NCBI GenBank assembly: GCA_948676835.1
Contig: CAPOZU010000001.1
Coordinates: 1-64,000, forward strand
Length of the DNA: 64,000 bases
Source of the DNA: an uncultured Clostridia bacterium
GTDB taxonomy: Bacteria > Bacillota > Clostridia > TANB77 > CAG-508
Direction: 5' to 3'
Position numbers and translations under genes: made by a program. Below, in pieces: positions 8,800 to 18,817 of the stretch. Positions within the stretch are counted from its first letter, which is position 1, and every line of letters begins with the position of its first letter. The notes under the pieces were generated by a model. The model saw only the letters and a list, made by a program, of their open reading frames with translations. It made no database searches and was not told where the DNA came from.

Positions 8800-11700
8800 C
8801 ACTTTTTAATGATTCTATCATATCAACTTTTTTCAAAGAGAAAAATGTTATAAGATTAATTATTGCTGTAAATATGATTGTAATTAATGCAGCAAATATA
8901 TAACTTTGAATTAAAATTGTTTTTTTAAATCGTAAAATACCTATTTCACAAGTTCCTAATATGAAATAATTTAAAACATATCCAAACACTAATCCACATA
9001 AAATTCCAATAATTGTTAGTAATACGATTTCTCTTGTTACATAATCATATACTTCTTTATCATAAAATCCTAATACTTTTATTGTTGCAAGTTCTCTTAT
9101 TCTTTCACTTATATTAATATTAGACAAATTGAAAAGTACTATAAATGCAAGTAATCCTGCTGATATAATTAAAACATATACTACAAAGTTCATGGCACTT
9201 AATGTTTCATCCATTATTGTTATTAAATAACTTGTTAATGTAATTGAAGCAATTTTAGAATTTAATAATAATTCTTTTGATAATGCATTTTCAGGCCCTT
9301 CATCTAACACACTTGAATATTTTGCAAATATTACATTACTTTCTGCTGTTTCATTATATAATTTTTGATACAATTGATCTGTCATATATACATAATGAGA
9401 AATATAATGTTCTGTTATTCCAGAAATCTTAACAGTTATTTCTTTATCATCGGAATCTACAATTTTAATTTCATCTCCTATTTTTACATTTAATAATTGT
9501 GAAAGTTTATCTGTAATTATAACTTCATTATCATTTAGTTCTAGTTTTTGTCCATTTTTTAAATCTTTAAGTTTTACTATTTTATCTATAGTATCAGTAT
9601 TTTTTACAACCATTATTTGACATTCTTCTTCAAGATTTTGATTTTTTACGTCTCCTGCAAAAATATGTGATGTAATACATTTTTCAATTTCATTTTTATT
9701 TTCTAATTCTTGAATTAAATTTTCTTTTTCATCTTTTGTTAAAGTGTTTTTCAATCCAATCATCATATCATAATCATAAATATCTTTATATTGAAAATCC
9801 ATAATTCCTGAAATAGAATCCTTTAATCCAAAACCTGCAACAATTAGAGCTGTACATCCACATATCCCAATAACTGTCATTAAGAATTTCTTCTTATATC
9901 TAAACATATTTCTAACAGTTACTTTTTGAGTAAATGATAATCTATTCCATATAAATGGTATTTTTTCAAGTACTACTCTTTTTCCAGGTTTTGGAGCTTT
10001 TGGTCTCATCATTTCTGCTGGAGTACTCTTAAGCTCTTTACTTGCTGTATAAATTGTCGCACCTACAATGCATACTGTAATCAAACCTATTCCAATAATT
10101 GTATAATACCAGTTAAGTTCTATAACTAAATTCGTAATATCATACATCATTTGATACATTGTTATAATTACATAAGGGAAAAATTTTAATCCAAATATTG
10201 CACCCCAAAATCCTCCTATTACTGAAGCTGTTAATGAGTAAATTATATATTTAGACATAATCTGTAATTTATTGTATCCCAAAGCTTTTAATGTTCCTAT
10301 TTGAACTCTCTCTTCTTCAACCATTCTTGTCATTGTTGTTAAACTAATTAAAGTTGCAATTATAAAAAATACTATTGGAAAAACTTCGCCTAATTTTTCA
10401 ACATTATCACAATCTTGAGAATAACTATTAAAACCTTTGTTACTATATCTATCTAGTATATACCATTTTGCATTTTCAATATCATTTAATTTTTCTCTTG
10501 CATCTACTAATTTATTTTCTGCATCTTTTATTTTTGTATTAAATTCTTCTTTCTTTTCTAGAAGTTCTTTTTCCCCATCTGCTAGTTCTTTTTTTGCATC
10601 TTCTAGTTTCCTTTTTCCGTCAGCGATTTCTTTTTCAGCATCTGCAAATTTTTGATTTGTTTCGTTTCTTTTTTCTACTAATTGTGATTTTGAAGCTTCT
10701 AATTGTTCATAACCACTAGCAATTTGATTTTGAGCGCTTGCTATCTCATTTTCTCCTTTAGAGATTTCTGAAGTAATATTTAATTTTTGAGCTTCTAGTT
10801 CTGATTTCTGTTTTTTACATTCTTCTATTCCAGCATTTATTTGATTTAAATTATCTTCTGTAATTCCATATGATAATAATTCTTGTTTTTGAGAGTTTAA
10901 TGTTTCTATTTGAGAATTTATATATATTATCATTTTATTTATTTCTGCTTTTTCTTCCTCTGTTGTAGCATTTTCCAATAGTGATTTATCATATTCCAAC
11001 ATATTATTTAAATCTGATAAACCTAAATCAATTTTATTTATTCCTGATAAAACACTTTGAGCAAGCTCTTTATTTTCTTCTAATTCTGCTTGTTTAGTAG
11101 TTATAGTTTGTATTCCACTATCTATTTGTGCAATTCCTTGCTCTGCTTCTTTTTTCTTGGCTTCTAAATATGCTTTTCCATCTTGAGCTGCTGTTCTTGC
11201 TTCTGCAAGCTTTGTTTCTGCTGCAGAAATTTGCGCTTCTGCATTTGCAAATTCTGTTTTAGCTGTATTTTTTCCATCTTGTAATTCTTTTTCAGCGTCT
11301 TTTATTTTTTGCTCATTTTTTTGAATTTCTTTTTTTCCATCAGCAATTTCTTTTTCGCCATCTGCAATCTTCTTTTCTGCATCCATTTTTTCTTCATCAA
11401 ATTCTTTTTGTGCGTCATCTAATTTGGTTGTTGCTTCTGTAATTACTTCATTGTATCTTGATTTTTGTCTTTCTTCTTTTATTGTATCTAAATCCGTTTT
11501 TTTATTTTCTACTAAATTTTTATAATCTTCTGTTAAAGTATTTAATTTTTGAGTATTACTCATAGAGATATCGATTTCTGTATAAATTTCTGAATCTACA
11601 TTATCTTTATTTCCATATATAAAATAGTCTACTTTTCCATCTCCAAGAATAGTTGTTCCTCTATCTCTAGACATATATAATGGACTTTTAGCAATTCCTA

Positions 11701-12211
11701 CAACTTTTAGTTTAGTATTTTTGAATGTTGCATCTTCATCCTCTTCTAAATTTTCTTCAATTTCTATATAATCTCCTAAATTTACATTTTTTCCAATATT
11801 CATGTTATATTCAATAACACATTCATCTGCATTTTGAGGAATACTTCCTTCAATAATTTCTAAATTATTTATTTCATTATTATATGTAATGTTTTTTACA
11901 ACAACTTCTTCATCTTCAAATTTTATAAATACATCTTCACTATAAATACCAATAACTTTAGTATTTTCTTTAGATAAATTTGATATTGCATTTATATCAT
12001 CATCTGTTAATCCTAAAGTAGAAACAATACTTATATCGTACATATTTTTACTATCTAAATATACATCTAATGTTTCTCGCATATCAGGACTTGTTGCTCT
12101 TACACCAGCAAAAAATCCAACTCCCATAAATGCCATTAGAAGTATTGATATAAAGCGTTTATTAGTTTTCACAATTTGTTTTAAACTATCTTTAATAAGT
12201 GCTTTTTTCAA
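8792..12211 (-). CDS. FtsX-family ABC permease with long extracytoplasmic coiled coil
   Basis: 1139 residues with the architecture TM1 (about 18-40), a large extracytoplasmic region to about residue 610, then three TM segments of the first FtsX domain (motif TTMTRMVEEERVQIGTLKALGYN), a second TM (about 780) with its own extracytoplasmic domain, and a final FtsX domain (ELATIKVLGFYDKEV). Residues about 240-600 form a repetitive Lys/Glu/Ala coiled coil with recurring EIADGKKE / ELADGEKE units. Members usually pair with a LolD/MacB-type ATPase and act as lipid exporters or mechanotransmitters; no ATPase is adjacent here. The start is TTG at 12209-12211 with AAAGGA 12 nt upstream. Promoter at 12260-12288. 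Confidence 0.85.
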   Translation of the reverse strand: MKKALIKDSLKQIVKTNKRFISILLMAFMGVGFFAGVRATSPDMRETLDVYLDSKNMYDISIVSTLGLTDDDINAISNLSKENTKVIGIYSEDVFIKFEDEEVVVKNITYNNEINNLEIIEGSIPQNADECVIEYNMNIGKNVNLGDYIEIEENLEEDEDATFKNTKLKVVGIAKSPLYMSRDRGTTILGDGKVDYFIYGNKDNVDSEIYTEIDISMSNTQKLNTLTEDYKNLVENKKTDLDTIKEERQKSRYNEVITEATTKLDDAQKEFDEEKMDAEKKIADGEKEIADGKKEIQKNEQKIKDAEKELQDGKNTAKTEFANAEAQISAAETKLAEARTAAQDGKAYLEAKKKEAEQGIAQIDSGIQTITTKQAELEENKELAQSVLSGINKIDLGLSDLNNMLEYDKSLLENATTEEEKAEINKMIIYINSQIETLNSQKQELLSYGITEDNLNQINAGIEECKKQKSELEAQKLNITSEISKGENEIASAQNQIASGYEQLEASKSQLVEKRNETNQKFADAEKEIADGKRKLEDAKKELADGEKELLEKKEEFNTKIKDAENKLVDAREKLNDIENAKWYILDRYSNKGFNSYSQDCDNVEKLGEVFPIVFFIIATLISLTTMTRMVEEERVQIGTLKALGYNKLQIMSKYIIYSLTASVIGGFWGAIFGLKFFPYVIITMYQMMYDITNLVIELNWYYTIIGIGLITVCIVGATIYTASKELKSTPAEMMRPKAPKPGKRVVLEKIPFIWNRLSFTQKVTVRNMFRYKKKFLMTVIGICGCTALIVAGFGLKDSISGIMDFQYKDIYDYDMMIGLKNTLTKDEKENLIQELENKNEIEKCITSHIFAGDVKNQNLEEECQIMVVKNTDTIDKIVKLKDLKNGQKLELNDNEVIITDKLSQLLNVKIGDEIKIVDSDDKEITVKISGITEHYISHYVYMTDQLYQKLYNETAESNVIFAKYSSVLDEGPENALSKELLLNSKIASITLTSYLITIMDETLSAMNFVVYVLIISAGLLAFIVLFNLSNINISERIRELATIKVLGFYDKEVYDYVTREIVLLTIIGILCGLVFGYVLNYFILGTCEIGILRFKKTILIQSYIFAALITIIFTAIINLITFFSLKKVDMIESLKSVE

Positions 12212-12259
12212 CTTAGCAATTCGTCCTTTCTTATATTTTAATATTATTATCAGTTGTTT

Positions 12260-12288
12260 ATTATATAATTATTTTAACATAAAGTAAA
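12260..12288 (-). promoter_or_regulatory. Promoter for the FtsX-family permease gene
   Basis: Minus strand TTTACT (12283-12288), 17-nt spacer, TATAAT (12260-12265), about 50 nt upstream of the TTG start. Confidence 0.65.
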
Positions 12289-12311
12289 GATTAAAATCCC
12301 TTTATTCGTAC

Positions 12312-12340
12312 TTGACTAATAATATTTAGAATAATATAAT
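12312..12340 (+). promoter_or_regulatory. Promoter for the gene at 12391
   Basis: Plus strand TTGACT (12312-12317), 17-nt spacer, TATAAT (12335-12340). Divergent from the FtsX-family gene. Confidence 0.75.
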
Positions 12341-12390
12341 TAAAGCAATGATTTTAGTAAAAAGCACTCTACATTAAAGGAGATATTATT

Positions 12391-12759
12391 ATGTATAATG
12401 AAGATTCATATACTCGTCATTTAACTTTATTAAAAGTAAAAAGAGTTTTTTCAATGATTTTGTTTAGTATTATTGGTTGTATTATAGGAGTTTTAGTTAG
12501 TTCTTTTGTTGTAACAGTTTTAATGTATAATTCTATGTTTAGTCCCATAATTATTGCTGTTTCAACTTTATTATTTTTCTTTATCTCTTTATTTACAACA
12601 GGAAATATAAGTAAAGAAATTGAAGATGGATACTGGAAAGTTGCTGTTTTAAGAAAATTAACTTTGATTTCAAAAAAATTAGATAAATTAGATAATCTTG
12701 AAAAATTAGATATGTTTATTGAACAAGAACAAAATGATAATGATAGCAATAAAATTTAA
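12391..12759 (+). CDS. Small two-TM hypothetical protein
   Basis: 122 residues with a short basic N-terminus, two hydrophobic segments (about 18-45 and 50-68), then a soluble helical tail containing LTLISKKLDKLDNLEKLD and an acidic, Asn-rich end. I do not recognise a family; the short coiled-coil tail may mediate oligomerisation. The start has AAAGGAG 8 nt upstream. It forms a single-gene unit with its own promoter and a strong terminator. Composition is native. Confidence 0.75.
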   Translation: MYNEDSYTRHLTLLKVKRVFSMILFSIIGCIIGVLVSSFVVTVLMYNSMFSPIIIAVSTLLFFFISLFTTGNISKEIEDGYWKVAVLRKLTLISKKLDKLDNLEKLDMFIEQEQNDNDSNKI

Positions 12760-12766
12760 TAATATT

Positions 12767-12799
12767 AAAACCCTTTACAAATCTGTAAAGGGTTTTTTA
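12767..12799. terminator. Terminator after the 12391 gene
   Basis: Hairpin AAAACCCTTTACA / TGTAAAGGGTTTTTT with loop AATC, followed by T-run on the plus strand. It could also serve pgi from the other side. Confidence 0.85.
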
Positions 12800-12871
12800 T
12801 AGGAATCATATGATCTTTAATATTTATCTTTGCTTCAGTTCCCGAAGTACTGAGGTTGTAAGAATTAAAGT

Positions 12872-14173
12872 TTAATATCCTGGTTTTTCTAATAGTCTAA
12901 ACATGTTTTTCTTATATTCTTCAACACCTGGCTGATTAAATGGATTTACTCCAAGAATTGTTCCAGAAATTGCACAAGCTTTTTCAAAGAAATAAATTAA
13001 TTCTCCAATATTTTCTTCATCTAATTTCTCAATCTCAACCATGAAATTAGGTACATTTCCAGAAACGTGAGCAAGAACAGTTCCTTCCATTGCTTTGTTG
13101 TTAACATATCCCAATGTTTTTCCTTGTAGATAATTTAAACCATCTAAGTTTCTATCATCTGGCTGAATTGTTATTTCAGAAGAATTTGTTCCAACTTTTA
13201 AAACAGTTTCAATTAAATCTCTTCTACCATCTTGAATATATTGTCCCATAGAATGTAAATCTGTTGTTAAATCAACACCAGCTGGGAATATTCCTTTTAA
13301 ATCTTTTCCTTCGCTTTCTCCATAAAGTTGTTTCCACCATTCTGTAATATAATGAAGTTTTGGTTCATAATTAGCTAAAATCTCGATTGTTTTCCCTGAG
13401 TTATATAAAAGATTTCTTGCTACTGCATATTTATAGCAATCATTATATTTCAAATTAGAATCTGCATATTTATCTTGTGCCATTTTAGCACCATTCATTA
13501 ATTTATCAATATTAATTCCAGCAATGGCTATTGGTAATAGTCCAACTGCTGTTAATACAGAAAATCTTCCGCCTACATTATCTGGAATTACAAATGTTTC
13601 GTATTTTTCTTCGTTTGCTAGAGTTTTTAAAGCACCTCTCGCTTTATCTGTTGTAACATATATTCTTTTTCTTGCCTCTTCCACTCCGTATTTTGTTTCT
13701 AATACATCTCTAAAAATTCTAAATGCAATAGCAGGCTCTGTTGTTGTACCAGATTTTGAAATCACATTAACTGAGATGTCTTTATCAGAAACAAATTCTA
13801 GTAAATCATTCATATACACCGGGCTTAAATTGTTTCCAGCATAAACTATTTGAGGATATTTTCTCTTCTCCTCTGGCATGTTATTGTAAAATGTATGAGA
13901 CAAACTATCAATAACAGCTCTAGCTCCTAGATAAGAACCGCCAATTCCAATTACAACTAAAACATCAGAATCTTTTTGAATTTTGCTAGCTGCTTTTTTG
14001 ATCCTAGCAAATTCTTCTTTATCATAATTTGTTGGAAGTTCTATCCAACCTAAAAATTCTTTTTCATCATTTGCTCTGCTGTGCAAATCTTCATGAATTC
14101 TAGCAACCTGTTCACTGTACTCATTAATCACTTTTTCTTCTATACTTGAATTTTCAAAATTAAATTTAATCAT
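12872..14173 (-). CDS. pgi: Glucose-6-phosphate isomerase
   Basis: 433 residues, matching the short bacterial PGI form. It interconverts glucose-6-P and fructose-6-P in glycolysis. Recognisable motifs are [13 protein letters not shown] around residue 75, [16 protein letters not shown] (the phosphate-binding SIS motif) around 138, [16 protein letters not shown] around 200, and the C-terminal [14 protein letters not shown] carrying the active-site Gln/Lys region. The start has AGGAGG close upstream. It diverges from rqcH across a 156-nt promoter region. Confidence 0.96.
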   Translation of the reverse strand: MIKFNFENSSIEEKVINEYSEQVARIHEDLHSRANDEKEFLGWIELPTNYDKEEFARIKKAASKIQKDSDVLVVIGIGGSYLGARAVIDSLSHTFYNNMPEEKRKYPQIVYAGNNLSPVYMNDLLEFVSDKDISVNVISKSGTTTEPAIAFRIFRDVLETKYGVEEARKRIYVTTDKARGALKTLANEEKYETFVIPDNVGGRFSVLTAVGLLPIAIAGINIDKLMNGAKMAQDKYADSNLKYNDCYKYAVARNLLYNSGKTIEILANYEPKLHYITEWWKQLYGESEGKDLKGIFPAGVDLTTDLHSMGQYIQDGRRDLIETVLKVGTNSSEITIQPDDRNLDGLNYLQGKTLGYVNNKAMEGTVLAHVSGNVPNFMVEIEKLDEENIGELIYFFEKACAISGTILGVNPFNQPGVEEYKKNMFRLLEKPGY

Positions 14174-14263
14174 ATTAACCTCCTATTTTTGGCAATTTAA
14201 TTTCCATGGTCAGATTATATCACATAGAAAATTTTTTGGATATGTTTTTTGTGTGAAAAATTA

Positions 14264-14292
14264 TTGACCTTTTTAGAAAAAAAGAATATTAT
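14264..14292 (+). promoter_or_regulatory. Promoter for rqcH
   Basis: Plus strand TTGACC (14264-14269), 17-nt spacer, TATTAT (14287-14292). An AAAGGAG ribosome-binding site precedes the ATG at 14330. Confidence 0.65.
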
Positions 14293-14329
14293 ATAACTTA
14301 TTAAAGAAGGGAAATCAAAGGAGAAAATT

Positions 14330-16057
14330 ATGGCATTTGATGGATTTATTACAAAATCAGTTATAACAGAATTAAATAATACAATTATAGGAGCAAAAGT
14401 AAATAAAGTATATGAGCCAACAAAAAATGATGTTGTTTTAAGCTTATATAATAATGGAAATAATTACTTATTAGACCTTTGTGCAAATCCTGAGTTTTGT
14501 AGAATTTGTTTAACCACACATTCAAAACAAAACCCTCAAAATGCTTATAATTTTTGCATGCTTCTTAGAAAATATCTTGTTGGAGGAAAAATAATTAAAA
14601 TTTCAAATTACGATTTAGAAAGAACTATTGAAATTCAATTTGAATGCTACAATGATTTAAATGATTTAGTAAAAAGAAAATTATTTGTTGAAATTATGAG
14701 TAGACAAAGTAATATAATTTTAACAAATGAAAATAATGTTATTATAGATACTTTAAAACATTTTGATAATAACGTAAGAGAATTACTTCCTGCACATGAA
14801 TATGTTTTTACTCCAATTAATAAAATTAGTTTCTTAGATACAAGTTTTGATGATTTGATAGAATTAAAAAATAATTCAGAATGTATTTCAATAATACATT
14901 TCTTTATGAATACTTTTATCGGATTTAGTAAGCCGCTTATAAAAGAAACACTTACAAATTTAAACATATCTGATTCAGATTTCTCAAATGAAAACCTTCA
15001 AGTTCTTTATGATTATTTTACTGAATTAATTTTGAATTTAGGAACAACTAAAGTAAATTGTAAAAAAATTTCTGATAAAGATTATACTTTAGTATTAAAT
15101 AAAAACGAATTAAATTTTGAAGATGAAATTCGAGAAAATGAAATTTTACATGTTAATTATTTTCTTGATGAATTTTATTACAATAAAGAAGAAAATAGTA
15201 TTTTTATTAATTCAAGAAACAGTTTGTTAAAAATAGTTTCAACATCTTTAAAAAAAGTATATAAAAAATTAGAAAATATAGATTTGAAATTAAAAGAATG
15301 TGACGAAATGGATAAGTTCAGACTTTATGGTGAACTATTAACTGCTAATCTGTATAAAATTAATTCTAGTTTTAATTATGAAAATTTAACAGTTGAAAAT
15401 TATTATGATAATAATAAAGCAATCACTATACCACTTGATAAAAGTATTTCTGCTCAAAAAAATATTGAAAAATATTTTAAAAAATATAATAAACTAAAAA
15501 ATGCTTTGGTTATTGTATCTAAGCAAAAAAGAGAAGCTGAACAAGAATTAAATTATATTGAAAGTATAGTTTTTAATTTAAGTAATAGTAAAACTTTAAA
15601 TGACATAAATGAAGTTTATGAAGAAATTGCAGAAAATGTTTCAACTAAAAAAGCAATTTCAAAACAAGAAAAAAATAAACAAAATAAGAAAAAGGATTCT
15701 GATAAAATCGAACTTGATTCAGTAGAAATTGATGGATATACAATTTATATTGGAAAAAATAATATTCAAAATGATTATATTAGTTTAAGATTTTCTAATC
15801 CTAATGATATTTGGTTCCATACTCAAAAAATTCATGGAAGCCATGTATTATTAAGAAATCCAGAAAATTTAGATATTGAAGATATCCCAGAAAATGTTTT
15901 ATTTAATTGTGCTAGGCTCGCCAAAGAAAATAGTAAAGCATCTTCTAGTTTAAATGTTTCTGTTGATTATTGTTATGCAAAATTTGTAAAAAAAGCATCT
16001 GGAGCTAGACCTGGAATGGTTATTTATAATAATTTTAAAACTATAATTGTAAAATAA
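14330..16057 (+). CDS. rqcH: RqcH, NFACT-family ribosome quality control protein
   Basis: 575 residues in the NFACT domain order: NFACT-N (MAFDGFITKSVITEL, with the EIMSRQSNIIL motif near 120), HhH region, a long middle coiled coil (about 300-430), and NFACT-R (about 460-560) with the DIWFHTQKIHGSHVLLR motif. RqcH binds 60S-type (50S) subunits stalled with peptidyl-tRNA and recruits tRNA-Ala to add C-terminal alanine tails; older names are fibronectin-binding protein or FbpA. Composition is strongly AT-rich and native. A rescue factor like this would matter if translation commonly stalls at particular codons, but its presence is ordinary for Firmicutes. Confidence 0.93.
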   Translation: MAFDGFITKSVITELNNTIIGAKVNKVYEPTKNDVVLSLYNNGNNYLLDLCANPEFCRICLTTHSKQNPQNAYNFCMLLRKYLVGGKIIKISNYDLERTIEIQFECYNDLNDLVKRKLFVEIMSRQSNIILTNENNVIIDTLKHFDNNVRELLPAHEYVFTPINKISFLDTSFDDLIELKNNSECISIIHFFMNTFIGFSKPLIKETLTNLNISDSDFSNENLQVLYDYFTELILNLGTTKVNCKKISDKDYTLVLNKNELNFEDEIRENEILHVNYFLDEFYYNKEENSIFINSRNSLLKIVSTSLKKVYKKLENIDLKLKECDEMDKFRLYGELLTANLYKINSSFNYENLTVENYYDNNKAITIPLDKSISAQKNIEKYFKKYNKLKNALVIVSKQKREAEQELNYIESIVFNLSNSKTLNDINEVYEEIAENVSTKKAISKQEKNKQNKKKDSDKIELDSVEIDGYTIYIGKNNIQNDYISLRFSNPNDIWFHTQKIHGSHVLLRNPENLDIEDIPENVLFNCARLAKENSKASSSLNVSVDYCYAKFVKKASGARPGMVIYNNFKTIIVK

Positions 16058-16064
16058 TAACTTG

Positions 16065-16098
16065 AAAAGAGAACCTATGCTTATAGGTTCTCTTTTTT
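16065..16098. terminator. Bidirectional terminator between rqcH and ackA
   Basis: Perfect 14-bp stem AAAAGAGAACCTAT / ATAGGTTCTCTTTT with loop GCTT, T-runs on both strands, between convergent genes. Confidence 0.9.
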
Positions 16099-16106
16099 AA
16101 TATCAT

Positions 16107-17291
16107 TTATTTTATTAATTCATAAGTTTCTTTTGCAATCATTAATTCTTCGTTTGTTGGTATTACATAAATTTTTACTTTAGAATCATCTGTAGAAATA
16201 CATTTTTCTTTTCCTCTAACTTTATTAGCTTCTAAATCTAATTTAACTCCGAATGGCTCTAAATATTTACAAACTCTTTCTCTTGTCTCAATTCCATTTT
16301 CTCCAACTCCACCAGCAAAAGTTAATACATCTAATCCACCAAGTGAAATCATATATTGTCCTATATATTGAGCAACTTTATATGCTTGGCTATCTAGAGT
16401 AAGAATAGATCTTTGGTCTCCCATATTATATCCATCTTCTATATCTTTATAGTCTGATGAAACACCAGATACTCCCCAAGCTCCTGCTTGTTTATTTAAA
16501 ATTTCTTCTATGTCTTCTGGTCCTAAATTATCTCTTTTCATAATGTATGGAATTATTGCTGGATCTATATCTCCACATCTTGTTGCCATTGGAATACCAG
16601 CTAGTGGTGTTAATCCCATTGATGTATCAACTGATTTTCCACCATCTATTGCACAAATTGAAGCTCCTTGCCCCAAATGACAATTTATTACTTTTAAATC
16701 TTTTTTTCCTTCAAGCTCTTCAACTCTTGAAGCAACATATTTATGACTTGTTCCATGGAATCCATATTTTCTAATTTTATAACTTGTATAGTATCTATAT
16801 GGTATTTGATAAACATAAGCTTTAGGATCCATTGTTTGATGGAATGCTGTATCAAATACTGCTACCATTGGCACATTTGGAAGTGCATTTTGTGCGGCTT
16901 TAATACCTGCAACACCTGCTGGATTGTGTAATGGTGCTAAATCTATACATTTTTCTATTTCTTCTATTACTTCATTATCAATTAGGACTGATTTACTAAA
17001 CATTTCTCCACCATGTACAATTCTGTGTCCTACTGCTCCTATTTCATCTAAAGATTTTATTAAATCATATTCTGGTTTTAGCAAAACTTCTAATACAAAG
17101 CTAATAGCTTCATCATAATCTCTGGCAATATGAAGTAATTCTTCTTTATTTCCTCTTACATTTAGTTTTAGAGTTGTTTTCATTCCTCCAATTCTTTCAA
17201 AATTTCCTTTTGCCATTCTCTCATTATTTTCCATATTTATAAGTTGAAATTTTAAAGATGAACTACCACAGTTCAATACTAATATTTTCAT
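16107..17291 (-). CDS. ackA: Acetate kinase (paralogue 1)
   Basis: 394 residues, full length. It interconverts acetyl-phosphate and acetate with ADP/ATP. ASKHA-fold motifs are visible: the N-terminal MKILVLNCGSSSLKFQL, GHRIVHGGE, AVFDTAFHQTM, KYGFHGTSHKYV, NCHLGQGASICAIDGG, and GGVGENG near the C-terminus. The start has a GAGG-type ribosome-binding site. It lies directly downstream of a second ackA with its own promoter between them (17332-17360). Butyrate or propionate kinase activity cannot be excluded for a duplicated copy. Confidence 0.93.
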   Translation of the reverse strand: MKILVLNCGSSSLKFQLINMENNERMAKGNFERIGGMKTTLKLNVRGNKEELLHIARDYDEAISFVLEVLLKPEYDLIKSLDEIGAVGHRIVHGGEMFSKSVLIDNEVIEEIEKCIDLAPLHNPAGVAGIKAAQNALPNVPMVAVFDTAFHQTMDPKAYVYQIPYRYYTSYKIRKYGFHGTSHKYVASRVEELEGKKDLKVINCHLGQGASICAIDGGKSVDTSMGLTPLAGIPMATRCGDIDPAIIPYIMKRDNLGPEDIEEILNKQAGAWGVSGVSSDYKDIEDGYNMGDQRSILTLDSQAYKVAQYIGQYMISLGGLDVLTFAGGVGENGIETRERVCKYLEPFGVKLDLEANKVRGKEKCISTDDSKVKIYVIPTNEELMIAKETYELIK

Positions 17292-17331
17292 AAATTACAT
17301 CCTCTTTTCATAAAAACTTTTTTCCTAAACA

Positions 17332-17360
17332 ATTTTAACATTAAATTATTGTATTCACAA
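17332..17360 (-). promoter_or_regulatory. Promoter for ackA paralogue 1
   Basis: Minus strand TTGTGA (17355-17360), 17-nt spacer, TAAAAT (17332-17337). Confidence 0.5.
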
Positions 17361-17386
17361 TACTTATTTTTTATTAAAATTTATAA

Positions 17387-17412
17387 AACCCCAAATTAAA
17401 ATATTTGGGGTT
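17387..17412 (-). terminator. Terminator after ackA paralogue 2
   Basis: Hairpin AACCCCAAAT / ATTTGGGGTT, followed by TTTTAT on the minus strand, 6 nt past the stop codon. Confidence 0.8.
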
Positions 17413-17418
17413 ACTTTC

Positions 17419-18609
17419 TTATAAGTTTTTAGTTAATTCATATGCATCTGTTGCAATTACAATTTCTTCATTTGTTGGAACTATATAAATTTCTACTTTA
17501 GAATCATCAGTCGAAATTTTTGTTTCTTCTCCTCTTGTTAAGTTCTTTTGTTTATCTAGCTTTATTCCAAAACATTCTAGATAGTTACAAATTCTTTCTC
17601 TTTCTTCAAATCCGTTTTCTCCAATACCTCCTGCAAAAGTTATTACATCTACTCCATTTAAAGTTACTATAAATTTTGCAATATATTGAGCTATTGTATA
17701 TGCTCTACTTTCTAGAGCTAGTATTGATCTTTCATCACCTTGAGAAGCCATTCTTTCTATATCTCTAAAATCTGTAGAAACTCCAGATACTCCCCATGCT
17801 CCAGATTCTTTATTCATTATTCTAAGCATTTCATCTGGTTTTATATCATATAATTTCATAACAGTTGGAATTATTGATGGGTCAACATCTCCACATCTTG
17901 TTCCCATTGGTACACCAGCAAGCGGTGTTAATCCCATTGTCGTATCAACTGATTTTCCATCTTTGATTGCACATAAAGATGCTCCTTGTCCTAAATGACA
18001 ATTTATAATCTTCAAATCTGTTTTTCCTGTAATTTCTGCAACTCTACCTGCTATATATCTGTGAGAAATTCCATGGAAACCATATTTTCTAATTTTATAA
18101 TCTTCATAATATTTATATGGTAATTGATAAATAAATGCTTTTTCTTCCATTGTTTGATGAAATGATGTATCAAATACAGCTACCATTGGTGTTTTTGGTA
18201 ATAATTTTCTGCAAGCAGAAATTCCTGCTAAGCCTGCTGGATTATGTAATGGTGCTAGTGTTATATTATCTTCAATTGCTTTTATAACATCTTCATCTAT
18301 TATAACTGAATTTTTAAATTTTTCCCCACCATGAACTATTCTATGTCCTACTGCTCCTATTTCACTTAAATCATTTATAACTTTATATTCTTCGCTTGTA
18401 AGAAGTCTTAAAATTTCAGAAATTGCCTCTTCAAAATCTCTAGCAGGATGTTCTATTACTGTTTTATTTCCTCTTACATTAAAACGAAGTGAGGATCTTG
18501 CTCCACCAATTCTGTCGTAATGGCCTTTCATTATTCTTTCTTTTTTCTCCATGTCTATTAATTGACATTTTAATGATGAACTTCCACAGTTTAATACTAA
18601 TACTTTCAT
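17419..18609 (-). CDS. ackA: Acetate kinase (paralogue 2)
   Basis: 396 residues with the same motif series as its neighbour (VLNCGSSSLKCQL, GHRIVHGGE, VFDTSFHQTM, KYGFHGISHRYI, CHLGQGASLCAI, GGIGENG). The start at 18609 is chosen because AGGAGG lies 8 nt upstream; the in-frame TTG two codons earlier is not needed. It is separated from paralogue 1 by a terminator and promoter, so the two are separately transcribed tandem duplicates rather than an operon. A third copy sits with pta at 30142. Confidence 0.92.
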   Translation of the reverse strand: MKVLVLNCGSSSLKCQLIDMEKKERIMKGHYDRIGGARSSLRFNVRGNKTVIEHPARDFEEAISEILRLLTSEEYKVINDLSEIGAVGHRIVHGGEKFKNSVIIDEDVIKAIEDNITLAPLHNPAGLAGISACRKLLPKTPMVAVFDTSFHQTMEEKAFIYQLPYKYYEDYKIRKYGFHGISHRYIAGRVAEITGKTDLKIINCHLGQGASLCAIKDGKSVDTTMGLTPLAGVPMGTRCGDVDPSIIPTVMKLYDIKPDEMLRIMNKESGAWGVSGVSTDFRDIERMASQGDERSILALESRAYTIAQYIAKFIVTLNGVDVITFAGGIGENGFEERERICNYLECFGIKLDKQKNLTRGEETKISTDDSKVEIYIVPTNEEIVIATDAYELTKNL

Positions 18610-18658
18610 TAGCAAATCCTCCTTTTCTCTTACACATATTAATGGATGTGTTTTTTAC

Positions 18659-18687
18659 ATTATATAAAATTAAAGTTGTATTGTCAC
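18659..18687 (-). promoter_or_regulatory. Promoter for ackA paralogue 2
   Basis: Minus strand GTGACA (18682-18687), 17-nt spacer, TATAAT (18659-18664). Confidence 0.65.
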
Positions 18688-18817
18688 TATATAAATTAAA
18701 GCAAGCTATAATATGTTCTTTGTGTAAATTTTATGTGAAAATAATTTTCAACAAAGTTTAAAAAATAAATCTCTTATGATATAATATCCGCATAAATAAA
18801 AATTTCAGGAGTACAAA

